Of a DNA stretch of 64,000 bases, positions 16,698-24,715 are shown in pieces. Position 1 is the stretch's first letter. The number at the start of each line of letters is the position of its first letter. Location: NCBI GenBank assembly GCA_964523295.1, contig CAZGAH010000010.1, positions 1-64,000 of the forward strand, written 5' to 3'. The DNA is from CAZGAH01 sp964523295 (GTDB taxonomy: Bacteria; Desulfobacterota; Desulfovibrionia; Desulfovibrionales; Desulfovibrionaceae). The position numbers and the translations under genes were made by a program. The notes beneath the pieces are model-generated. The model did no database searches. It was not told where the DNA came from and saw nothing but the letters and a program-made list of their open reading frames with translations.

Positions 16698-19103
16698 CCG
16701 CTTCCCTCCTGCCCGCGAACGCGCTACAATTAATCGATGCAGCATGTTGATCTCAAATCCGCCATCCGCTGTGGTTTCGTTGTCGAGGGGCAGGTGCAGG
16801 GCGTCGGATTCCGGCCCTTTGTCTACAGGCTCGCGTTGGAACACGGGCTCTGCGGCTTTGTGCGCAATACGCCCGAGGGCGTGCGCATCGAGGTGCAGGG
16901 GCGCTCCGACGCTGTAGAGGGCTTTGCCGACGGGCTCCGAACGCAGGCACCGCCGCTGGCGCGCATCCAGGCTCTGCGTCGCGAGGCCCTGCCCTGTGCC
17001 CCAGAGCCCGACATGGCGGGGTTTCGTATTCTCCACAGCACGGGCGGGCAGGGGCACAACGTGCTCATCAGCCCGGATACCGCCACCTGCGACGACTGCC
17101 AGGAGGATATTTTCGACCCGGCCAATCGCCGCTTTCACTACCCCTTTACCAACTGCACCAATTGCGGGCCGCGCTATACCATTACCCGGACCATCCCCTA
17201 CGACCGGCCGTCCACGTCCATGGCCTGTTTTCCGCTCTGCGAGGCCTGCGCCAGGGAGTACGCCGACCCGCTCGACCGTCGCTTTCACGCCCAGCCCAAC
17301 GCCTGCCCGGTCTGCGGCCCGCAGCTCTGGCTCTCCGGGCCGGACGGGCGGGAAATTGCCCGCGCCGAGGCGGCCACGGAGGCAGCGGCCAAGGCTCTGG
17401 CCGCGGGCGAGATCGTTGCCGTCAAGGGGCTGGGCGGGTTCCATCTGGCCTGTCTGGCCACCGGCGAGACCGGGGCCGTGGCCGTGGCCCGACTGCGCGA
17501 ACGCAAGCTGCGGCCGCACAAGCCCCTGGCGGTCATGGTCCCGGACCTGGCGGTTGCGGCCGAACTGGTGGAACTCTCGGACGAGGAGGCCGGCCTGCTT
17601 TCCGGACCGCAACGGCCCATTGCCTTGTGCAAGGCTAGGCACAGCGTTCATCCGGCCAGTGCGCTGCCCCCGGGGCTGGCGCCGGACACCCCCTTTATCG
17701 GGTTGATGTTACCGTATACGCCGCTGCACCACCTGTTGCTGCGTGCGTTGCGCGAGGCGCTCCCTCAGGAGGCTCTGCCGGCCCTGGTCATGACTTCCGG
17801 AAACCGCAGTTCCGAGCCCATCTGTCTGGGCAATCGCGAGGCCCTGCAACGGCTGTCCGGACTGGCCGACCTGTTTCTCCTGCACAACCGCGACATCCTC
17901 ATTCGCAACGACGATTCCGTGCTGCGCCTGGATCCGGATACGCGTACGCCGTTGTTCCTGCGCCGCGCGCGCGGCTATGTGCCCGGACCTGTGCGCCTGG
18001 CCAGCGCCGGGCCGCCGGTCCTGGCGCTGGGCCCGGAGCTGAAGAACACGCTCTGCCTGACCAAGGGCGATCAGGCTTTTGTCAGTCAGCATGTCGGGAA
18101 CATGGAAAACCTCGAAACCTATGCTTTTTTCCAGGAACTCATCGAGCACCTCCAGCGGATCCTCGCCACCCGGCCCGAGGCCCTGGTTCACGATCTGCAT
18201 CCCGACTATCTCAGCACCCGCTACGCGCGCGAACAGACTGCGTTGCCGACGCTGGCGCTGCAACACCACGTCGCCCACATTCATGCCGTGCTCGCCGAGC
18301 ATCGCCACCTGGGCCCGGCCATCGGACTGGCGCTTGACGGAACCGGGCTGGGGGACGACGGCACGCTCTGGGGCGGGGAGTGCCTGTTCGTAGATACGGA
18401 TACGCTGGAACACCGGCGTATGGGCCGCTTCCGGCTCCTGCCCCTGCCCGGCGGCGAAGCGGCCATCCGCGAGCCCTGGCGCATCGCCCAGGCCGCGCTG
18501 TGGCGGCTCGGACGCACCGCCCCGACCCGGCGGCCCTGGCCCTGGCTCGCGGAGCACGAACGATCCAGCGCCCTGCTTCCGCAATTGCTCGAAAAGAGAC
18601 TGCGCACGCCGCTCAGCTCAAGCTGCGGACGCCTGTTTGACGCCGTGGCCGCGCTGCTCGGACTGGCCACGACCATCAGCTACGAGGGCCAGGCAGCCAT
18701 CCGCCTGGAAAGCATCCAGGATATGGGCGAGCGCACGGCCTACGCCTGCCCGCTGCGCCGCGATACGGAAACTGTGGTACTGGATACGCTCGTGCTGTTT
18801 GAGCAGGTCGCGGACGACTGGGAGCGCGAAGTCCCCGCGTCGTCGATCAGCCGGCGCTTTCACCTGGGGCTGATGCAGGGGCTCGTGGACCTGGCCACGG
18901 ACGCAGCCGACAAGAGCACTGTCCGGACCGTGGGGTTGTCCGGCGGCGCCATGCAAAATCTCACCCTGCACCGCGAACTGCCCGCCCGCCTCGCTGCCCG
19001 GGGCCTGACGCCGTTATGCCATGCGTACCTGCCGCCCAATGACGGCTGCATCGCTCTGGGGCAGGCGGCCTGGGCCGCGCGCCGCCTCGGCCGCTGAGCC
19101 GGG
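16698..19103 (+). repeat. Direct repeat, copy 2 (hypF block)
   Basis: This is the second copy of the 2.4-kb block at 9713-12118, in the same orientation. The identity stops abruptly on both sides, at CCGCTT on the left and GAGCCGGG on the right. Confidence 0.95.
16737..19097 (+). CDS. hypF: [NiFe]-hydrogenase maturation carbamoyltransferase HypF, copy 2
   Basis: The 786-residue protein is identical to copy 1, with every catalytic and zinc motif intact, so both copies appear functional. The start region differs by three transitions (TTAATCGATG here). It is followed 109 bases later by the response regulator at 19207. Which copy is ancestral cannot be settled from the window. Outside the repeat, copy 1 adjoins the divergent phosphatase-like gene and copy 2 adjoins the regulator, so the two outer flanks together may represent the original single-copy locus. 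Confidence 0.96.
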   Translation: MQHVDLKSAIRCGFVVEGQVQGVGFRPFVYRLALEHGLCGFVRNTPEGVRIEVQGRSDAVEGFADGLRTQAPPLARIQALRREALPCAPEPDMAGFRILHSTGGQGHNVLISPDTATCDDCQEDIFDPANRRFHYPFTNCTNCGPRYTITRTIPYDRPSTSMACFPLCEACAREYADPLDRRFHAQPNACPVCGPQLWLSGPDGREIARAEAATEAAAKALAAGEIVAVKGLGGFHLACLATGETGAVAVARLRERKLRPHKPLAVMVPDLAVAAELVELSDEEAGLLSGPQRPIALCKARHSVHPASALPPGLAPDTPFIGLMLPYTPLHHLLLRALREALPQEALPALVMTSGNRSSEPICLGNREALQRLSGLADLFLLHNRDILIRNDDSVLRLDPDTRTPLFLRRARGYVPGPVRLASAGPPVLALGPELKNTLCLTKGDQAFVSQHVGNMENLETYAFFQELIEHLQRILATRPEALVHDLHPDYLSTRYAREQTALPTLALQHHVAHIHAVLAEHRHLGPAIGLALDGTGLGDDGTLWGGECLFVDTDTLEHRRMGRFRLLPLPGGEAAIREPWRIAQAALWRLGRTAPTRRPWPWLAEHERSSALLPQLLEKRLRTPLSSSCGRLFDAVAALLGLATTISYEGQAAIRLESIQDMGERTAYACPLRRDTETVVLDTLVLFEQVADDWEREVPASSISRRFHLGLMQGLVDLATDAADKSTVRTVGLSGGAMQNLTLHRELPARLAARGLTPLCHAYLPPNDGCIALGQAAWAARRLGR

Positions 19104-19206
19104 CGCCCGCGCCGTCGCGCGCCGGATCATTCGGACCCTTGCTGAAAAGATAGACGGGATCACGCCGATACGATATCATTTCAGCGGGGGATCGGAAGGG
19201 TAGAGG

Positions 19207-20199
19207 ATGCGCATTCTCGTTGTTGACGACTCCGGCACATCACGACTGCTGCTGCGATCGATGCTCCAGAACGCCGGCTACGAAGACGTAGGCTGCGCCG
19301 AATCCGGATACGACTGCCTGGACCAGCTGACCGAGGCCTTACGCCCCGGAGACCGGCCGTACGATCTGGTGATCATGGACATCAATATGCCCGGGTTGAA
19401 CGGCCTGGAGACAACGCGGCGCATCAAGGCCCAGGCCCCGCTGCAAGCCCTTCCCGTGATCATGGTTTCGATCAGCGACGATCTGCAGAACGTCGAGCTG
19501 GCCTTTGAAACCGGCGCCATCGACTATATCAACAAACCCGTCAACCGCATCGAACTCATCGTCCGCGTCGGCGCGGTGCTCCGGCTCAAAGCGGAGATGG
19601 ACCGGCGCAAGACCCGGGAGGGTGAACTCGAGACACTGACCCGCCGGCTTCAGCAACTGACGAACCTTGACGGACTGACTGGCGCGGTCAATCGCCGTTT
19701 TTTCGACGAGGCGCTCGACGTTGAGTGGCGGCGCTGTCGGCGCGAAAACAAGCACCTGGCCCTGCTCCTGGCCAATATCGATTTTTTCAGACACTTCAAC
19801 GAGCTGTATGGACATCTTGAGGGCGACAACTGCCTCAAGGCCATCGCCCATTCCATCCGCCGCGCGCTCAAACGCCCGGGCGATCTGGTGGCCCGATACG
19901 ACGGCGATGCGTTTGCCGTCGTCCTGCCCCGCACCGATCTCGCCGGCGCCCGGATCATTGCCGCGGACATTGCCGCCAGGATTGCGGAGTTGGCCATACC
20001 GCACGCCGACGTCCCGACCGGCCCCTGCGTTACGCTCAGCATCGGTCTGACCGCTCAGCGGCCAAGCCCGGTCGGCTCGCCTGACATGCTGTTGCGTGCG
20101 GCTACGGAGGCCGTGCACCAGGCCAAATCGTCAGGCCGCGCCCGCATCAGCACCAAGGCCAGGCCGATCGAGCTGCACTTCGACGACGAAGTAGCCTGA
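19207..20199 (+). CDS. Response regulator with degenerate GGDEF domain
   Basis: The 330-residue protein has an N-terminal receiver domain (acidic pair Asp7/Asp8, phosphoacceptor Asp58 in VIMDINMPG, Lys in INKPVN). A GGDEF domain follows from about residue 155 (LTNLDGLTGAVNRRFFDEAL). The signature loop is DGDAF (232-236) in place of GG(D/E)EF, which should weaken or abolish diguanylate cyclase activity. The inhibitory-site motif RPGD (223-226) is kept at the correct spacing of five residues. It may therefore be a c-di-GMP-sensing response regulator. The ribosome site GGAAGGG precedes the ATG. Confidence 0.88.
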   Translation: MRILVVDDSGTSRLLLRSMLQNAGYEDVGCAESGYDCLDQLTEALRPGDRPYDLVIMDINMPGLNGLETTRRIKAQAPLQALPVIMVSISDDLQNVELAFETGAIDYINKPVNRIELIVRVGAVLRLKAEMDRRKTREGELETLTRRLQQLTNLDGLTGAVNRRFFDEALDVEWRRCRRENKHLALLLANIDFFRHFNELYGHLEGDNCLKAIAHSIRRALKRPGDLVARYDGDAFAVVLPRTDLAGARIIAADIAARIAELAIPHADVPTGPCVTLSIGLTAQRPSPVGSPDMLLRAATEAVHQAKSSGRARISTKARPIELHFDDEVA

Positions 20200-20338
20200 G
20201 CAACGCCCCGCCCGGCCACGCCGCGGAGCGGAAGAACGACCCCAGGGCCATTTCATCTGCTCGGCCATGACTAAAAATCGTAATCATCCATCACGAATCC
20301 CTAAGCACCGCAGTTCATTTGGTTATGCGTATGCGCCA

Positions 20339-20365
20339 AAACAACCCCATCTACCGGGGTTGTTT
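20339..20365. terminator. Hairpin between the GGDEF regulator and the IS66 remnant
   Basis: Perfect 10-bp arms AAACAACCCC (20339-20348) and GGGGTTGTTT (20356-20365) flank a seven-base loop. The A/T ends make it usable as a terminator in both directions. It could also be an end structure of the IS66 remnant, whose reading frame stops eight bases away. Confidence 0.5.
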
Positions 20366-20372
20366 CAGGCTG

Positions 20373-21122
20373 CTATGAACCGCTCGGATTGGCGTTTTGT
20401 GGTAAGGAGTCTTCGGTAAGGTATTGCAGAAGAAGGGCTTTGTACGTCTCGGCTGTGTGTGCATTTGGCAGGCGCTCGAAGAACAGACGCAGGTACGAGT
20501 AGGGACCGATGCCGCTGGCTTTGTATGCCTCGGTTACGCTACGGAACGCGGCGCTGCCCTCGCCCCGCGCAGCGATCCGGAAAACAGCCAGTTCGTACAG
20601 CCTGCTGTACATGGGCGAATCGTATTTTCGGTCCGGTTGTTGTCCGGACACAGACGATCGTCCTTAAAATACGCTACGCCAAAAGGCCAGGTGTTACGAT
20701 GCCCTGAAGAATTATCTGCGGAGGCAGCGGAGCAATCTTGACCGCACCCCCCCCGGGCCTGACTCTCGACGCCCCGCAGCCCCGGCAGGCGTACTTGTAG
20801 CGGACGTGGCGCTCGACCTGGATGTGCGCAGGCACAATGTCAAGTTTTTCGTAGACTTCCTCACCGATCATGATCAAGGCGCGACCGCACACACAAACCT
20901 TCTCGGTTTCGGGCAGGTCAGGAATAATGGTTTTGCGCGGCAGCTCGACTGGAAGCGGCCGACAACCAGGCCTTTTCGTTTGTGCTCGAGCACAACGACT
21001 GACTCGACCTTGACCGCATCATGCTCGGGCGCGCCAGCCTCGCCAACAAGCCTATACTGATCCTGTTTGCTAATCTGTTTAAAATTTTCTAATTTAGAGC
21101 CAACAATGAACTGCTTCAGCAT
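20373..21122 (-). pseudogene. Decayed IS66-family transposase
   Basis: Three minus-strand fragments lie in different frames. An N-terminal part is at 20874-21122. The zinc-binding part at 20674-20892 has GEEVYEKLDIVPAHIQVERH and KYACRGCGA. The C-terminal part at 20373-20651 has ASGIGPYSYLRLFFERLP. In the frame before the last frameshift the typical IS66 stretch NNRTENTIRP and NWLFSGS can be read. About 750 bases remain of the usual ~1.5 kb, and most of the central DDE catalytic core is missing, so it is dead. TnpA and TnpB partners were not seen. Confidence 0.85.
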
Positions 21123-21238
21123 GCAAATTTGCTCTCAGTCACCGGGCACCGCTATGGAGCCACCCCAGGGGGCGAAAAGGTTTGCCTGGAGCGCTCAAGG
21201 TGTTCCGGTCATGCGGCCGGGATGCCTGCAGACGGGGT

Positions 21239-21685
21239 ATGCGTATGCAACGAGGCTGGGAGGGATGGCTGTACGAGGCGGTCGGCCGGGTCATGGGGTA
21301 TGGTGTCGCTCCGGCGGCGCTGGCGGTTTTCGGCGCGCCTTTTTTCATGCGTCTGCCGGATCCCTGGCGGTTGTGGACAGGGTACGTCTTTCTTCTGCTC
21401 GCCATGCTGGGCCTGCTTGGCAACGCCTTTCTTGCCTTTCGGCGTCAGCGCCTGGGTCAGGGCGCATCGCCGTTTCCGTTCTGCGTGCTCGCGCACGGTA
21501 TCAGCTCCGGAGCCCTGTTGCTTCCGGATGCGGGCCTGTTGCCCGTTCTGCTCTGGATTCTCGTTGCGCTGGCCCTGGATTTTTTCGGCCCTTGGGTCGC
21601 TGCGGCTGCGCTCGTATGCCTGACCGGAAAAGCCGCCCCTCGGGTCGGATCGGACTCCGACGACCGTGGCCCAGGGCCTGCGTAG
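21239..21685 (+). CDS. Hypothetical small membrane protein
   Basis: This frame encodes about 148 residues from ATG 21239 (or 21245). Hydrophobic segments include GVAPAALAVFGAPFF, YVFLLLAMLGLLGNAFLAF, ALLLPDAGLLPVLLWILVAL and a last one at WVAAAALVCL, so four membrane passes are likely. It is not a family I recognise. It precedes the polysaccharide genes on the same strand. The codon pattern is GC-rich at third positions, as in neighbours, which favours a real gene. The longer upstream start at 21182 is less likely because that part is Arg/Cys-rich and not membrane-like. Confidence 0.5.
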   Translation: MRMQRGWEGWLYEAVGRVMGYGVAPAALAVFGAPFFMRLPDPWRLWTGYVFLLLAMLGLLGNAFLAFRRQRLGQGASPFPFCVLAHGISSGALLLPDAGLLPVLLWILVALALDFFGPWVAAAALVCLTGKAAPRVGSDSDDRGPGPA

Positions 21686-21828
21686 TCTGAAACCGCGTAT
21701 TTTTCCAATCCGGTGATACGCGATGACCGGACCCTGAAGGACGAACACAATAAGCCCGCCTGCGAAGGCCGACGGCACGCGCCGCTTGCGTGGGAAGTCC
21801 TTTGGACATAGAGTGTGGTCATTCCGCT

Positions 21829-23337
21829 ATGAATGCTTACCTCCTCGCTATGCTTCTTGTCGGGCTCGCCGGTTTTGCCGCGACATATTGCTGCATCCCG
21901 CTGGCAAAGCGCGTGGCGCAGCGTCGGGGTCTGTTGTCCTACCCGGGCGGGCACAGCAGCCACGACCGGCCCGTGCCGTTGCTTGGCGGCGCGGCGATGT
22001 ACGCGTCCTTTGCCCTGGCCTTTGCGCTCTACCTGTCGTCGCTGCTGTTCCGGGAGATACCGCCTGAGCCCAGCCTGGGGCAGATGCTCTCGTTGTTTGC
22101 TGGCGTCACCTGGATGATGATCCTGGGCACCATCGACGACAAGGTTACCCTGGGCTGGCGGCGAAAGCTGCTTGGCGAATTCCTCGGGGTTGCGATCCTG
22201 CTCGTCGGCGGTCACGGACTCTTTTCGGCAACCCTGCCGTTCGTCGGCTTCGTCGAGTTCGGCTGGCTGGGGATTCCGCTGTTTGCCCTGGTCGTGCTGA
22301 CCATAACCAACGCCATCAACCTCATCGACGGAATTGACGGCCTGGCCGGCGGTATCTGCTTTTTTGCGGCCATGGTCACTGGCATCATCGGTCTGGCCAA
22401 GAACGACCTGTTCAGCGCCACGCTCGGGTTCGGCATTTCCGGCGGCATAGTCGCCTTTCTCCGCTTCAATTTTCCGCCAGCCTCGATTTTCATGGGCGAT
22501 GGCGGCAGCCTGACGCTCGGTTTTCTGCTAGGCACGCTGGCCACCAGCAGCGCCGCGCCTTCGGCGGGCCAGCGCTCGGGCATCATGCTGATGCTGGCCA
22601 CCCCCTTTCTCCCCTTCGGCATCGCCCTGCTCGACGTCGCCCTGGCCATATTCCGCCGCTGGGTGAGCGGGCAGCAGCTGTTTCTGCCGGATACGAATCA
22701 TCTGCACCACCGGCTGATGGAGAAGATCGGCCGGCCGGGAACCGTGGTCGTCATCCTCTACGCCTTCAGCGCCGCGCTTTCGTTGCTGACGCTCAGCCTG
22801 GTGCTGGGCCCGGGCGGCGAATACACCGCCGCGTACGTTGTCCTCTCGTCGCTGCTCGTGTTCGCGCTGCTCGTCATGGTGCTCAAGCTCTACGTCTCGG
22901 AGGGCTTGACGACGGTCCTGGAAAATCGGCCTCATTTCCAGTTTCTGGCCAGCTTCATCGCCTTCATGGCCAAACGCGCCAGGCGTTCGACGTCCTGCGA
23001 CGAGCTTGTGGATCTGCTCGGTGCGGGCGTCCGGGATCTGGGCTTCGATGCTGTGCGCGTCTATCAGGAAGACCAGCTCCTGCGCGAGTGGACCTCTCCG
23101 CGACCGGTCCATCCGGGCGCCCGGCGTTTGTCCGAAAGCAAGCATTTTGGGCGGCTGAATATCCGTGTGGAATGGATAACCCCCGCGCATGACAGCAATT
23201 CTTATCAGCGTTATCTGAAGACGGCCTGGAACGTCTTTCTCAAGGAGCTCGAATCCAGACTGCTCGAACTTGCTGGGCAGGACGCCCTGTTCTCCTGCAC
23301 GGCGGCGTCGATACACCAGGACGGTAACGACGCCTGA
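21829..23337 (+). CDS. Glycosyltransferase family 4 (WecA/MraY-like) with C-terminal extension
   Basis: This integral membrane enzyme of the polyprenol-phosphate sugar-1-phosphate transferase superfamily would prime a surface polysaccharide on undecaprenyl phosphate. Motifs seen: GTIDDKVTLGWRRKLLGE, NAINLIDGIDGLAGG, FMGDGGSLTLGF and HLHHRLMEKIG, in the WecA order, with about eleven hydrophobic segments. Residues after about 370 form a soluble extension of ~130 residues (SCDELVDLLGAGVRDLGFDA onward) that is not part of WecA and resembles a small sensor-like domain. ATG 21829 is chosen because the first membrane segment follows it. Confidence 0.85.
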   Translation: MNAYLLAMLLVGLAGFAATYCCIPLAKRVAQRRGLLSYPGGHSSHDRPVPLLGGAAMYASFALAFALYLSSLLFREIPPEPSLGQMLSLFAGVTWMMILGTIDDKVTLGWRRKLLGEFLGVAILLVGGHGLFSATLPFVGFVEFGWLGIPLFALVVLTITNAINLIDGIDGLAGGICFFAAMVTGIIGLAKNDLFSATLGFGISGGIVAFLRFNFPPASIFMGDGGSLTLGFLLGTLATSSAAPSAGQRSGIMLMLATPFLPFGIALLDVALAIFRRWVSGQQLFLPDTNHLHHRLMEKIGRPGTVVVILYAFSAALSLLTLSLVLGPGGEYTAAYVVLSSLLVFALLVMVLKLYVSEGLTTVLENRPHFQFLASFIAFMAKRARRSTSCDELVDLLGAGVRDLGFDAVRVYQEDQLLREWTSPRPVHPGARRLSESKHFGRLNIRVEWITPAHDSNSYQRYLKTAWNVFLKELESRLLELAGQDALFSCTAASIHQDGNDA

Positions 23338-23363
23338 GCGCGTCCGGCATAAGGCTTGCGTAC

Positions 23364-24710
23364 GTGTATTCCGCCTCCCCTTCCCCGTCCTTTCGTACGG
23401 CGCCCGCCGGGGCCTGGATTGCCGCGGCGTTCATGGTCTTTACCACGTGCCAGGCCCTGTTCCTCGTGCCTGATTGCATTCTGGTTCCGGGCGAGCGGAC
23501 GAATCTGTTCACGGCGCTGCTCTGCGCGCTCAGCCTGGCAACCGCCTGGTTCCTGACGGAGCGGCCGAAGGCGGCCTCGATCCGTCTGGCGGCCTGGATC
23601 ACGCTGATGCTGACCGTAGTATTGACGTGCAGCGCGCTGGCCAGCGCCGAGCCGCAGGAATCGCTGTTTCGGGCCTTTTCGCTCGCAGCCTCGGCTGCCG
23701 GGGGATTCTGGTGCGGCCGGACGCTGTGCCTGTATCCCGGACTGCTGCCGTGGTTTATCGGTAGCTGCTGCTTTCTGCTGGCCATGGCCGCCGGCCTGGG
23801 TCTGACCGGCGCAGCCATAGACGACGGCTTCAGCGAGGCACACGGCATCGCCCTGTTATTCAACGGTTCCAGTCTGCACGCGCTGACCAATCAGCTCATG
23901 CTGCTGTGCTTCGCCCCGCTGGCCGTGCTGTTTGGAATCCGGCGAGGGCGGGGCGACCAGGTGGCGGGGGTGCTGCTCGTGTGCCTGACCGGGGCCACCA
24001 TTCTGGCCAGCGGTCTGCGCTCGGCCCTGGCCGTGCCCATGGCAGCGGTCCTCGGCCCCCTGGGCTTCGGCGCCCTGCGGTTGCGGACCTGGTGTTTGCT
24101 CCTCGGGCTGTTCGTCCTGGCCGCTCTGGCGTTCGTCGCCCTGTTTCCGCAAAAATGGGGGGAAGTGCTGCAGAAGGACCGGGAAGAGATTTACTATCGT
24201 GTCGAATCCTATCCCTTTTCGTTGCACGTAGCAGCAAAGCACCCCTGGCTCGGTGTCGGCTTGCGTGCGCCGCGCACGGCCTTTCTCGACGACTATACCC
24301 TGTCCTATCCGCATGTCACGCGGCAGGCCTTCCAGGAGTCCCTGGAGAACATCGTCACGGCCGAAAATATCTTTCTGACGATGCTGACCGGCGCAGGGTT
24401 GCCGTTCTTACTGCTCTATGCCGCGTCGCTGCTCACGGTTTACGTCCGCCTGGCCTGCTGTGTGGTCAGGCGCCGCGCCCGTGACGGGCTGCCACTGCTG
24501 GCGATCTTCCTGCCGCTCACGGCCGGACTCGTCTATTCGCTGCTCTACGACAGCCTGCTCTATCCGGAGGTCAGCTGGCTTTTCCATCTGCTCGCCGGTC
24601 TGGCCGCGGGTTCGACGACGCCGTGCGCGCCGGCGGCCTGGGAGCCTGCCAGCAACGCAACAGCGGCCCGGATCGGCGCACCCCTCATCCAACCTTTGAA
24701 CTCCAGGTAG
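23364..24710 (+). CDS. O-antigen ligase-like polytopic membrane protein
   Basis: The 448-residue protein has about ten to twelve hydrophobic segments and a large periplasmic loop at about 270-340. The loop contains YPFSLHVAAKHPWLGVGLRA, a signature of the Wzy_C/WaaL family (HPWLGVGLG-like). It would ligate or polymerise lipid-linked glycan at the periplasmic face. It starts with GTG at 23364, 26 bases after the GT4 gene, and probably belongs to one operon with it. It also overlaps the following radical SAM ORF's upstream extension, not its likely start. Confidence 0.75.
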   Translation: MYSASPSPSFRTAPAGAWIAAAFMVFTTCQALFLVPDCILVPGERTNLFTALLCALSLATAWFLTERPKAASIRLAAWITLMLTVVLTCSALASAEPQESLFRAFSLAASAAGGFWCGRTLCLYPGLLPWFIGSCCFLLAMAAGLGLTGAAIDDGFSEAHGIALLFNGSSLHALTNQLMLLCFAPLAVLFGIRRGRGDQVAGVLLVCLTGATILASGLRSALAVPMAAVLGPLGFGALRLRTWCLLLGLFVLAALAFVALFPQKWGEVLQKDREEIYYRVESYPFSLHVAAKHPWLGVGLRAPRTAFLDDYTLSYPHVTRQAFQESLENIVTAENIFLTMLTGAGLPFLLLYAASLLTVYVRLACCVVRRRARDGLPLLAIFLPLTAGLVYSLLYDSLLYPEVSWLFHLLAGLAAGSTTPCAPAAWEPASNATAARIGAPLIQPLNSR

Positions 24711-24715
24711 CCACC

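Larger units (their letters stand above)
16113..16736. other. Non-coding segment between the SIR2 gene and hypF copy 2
   Basis: GC-rich sequence returns just after 16147. A minus-strand frame from about 16300 to a stop at 16140 reads RLGNVASNLYSALRQAQAE and then ATHGLRIWGRLQ. It has coding character but no start and is probably the tail of a displaced gene I cannot name. A cluster of TATTTGG motifs follows, and then about 340 bases up to hypF in which I see no gene. Confidence 0.45.

Noticed and set aside
16407..17651. 414-codon minus-strand frame across the start of hypF copy 2
   Set aside because: Shadow of hypF: the same antisense frame occurs over copy 1, has no family character and runs out into non-coding sequence.
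9713..19103. Composite transposon with hypF-containing ends
   Set aside because: No transposase, terminal inverted repeats or clear target-site duplication are seen. The repeats are housekeeping genes, so recombination is a simpler explanation.
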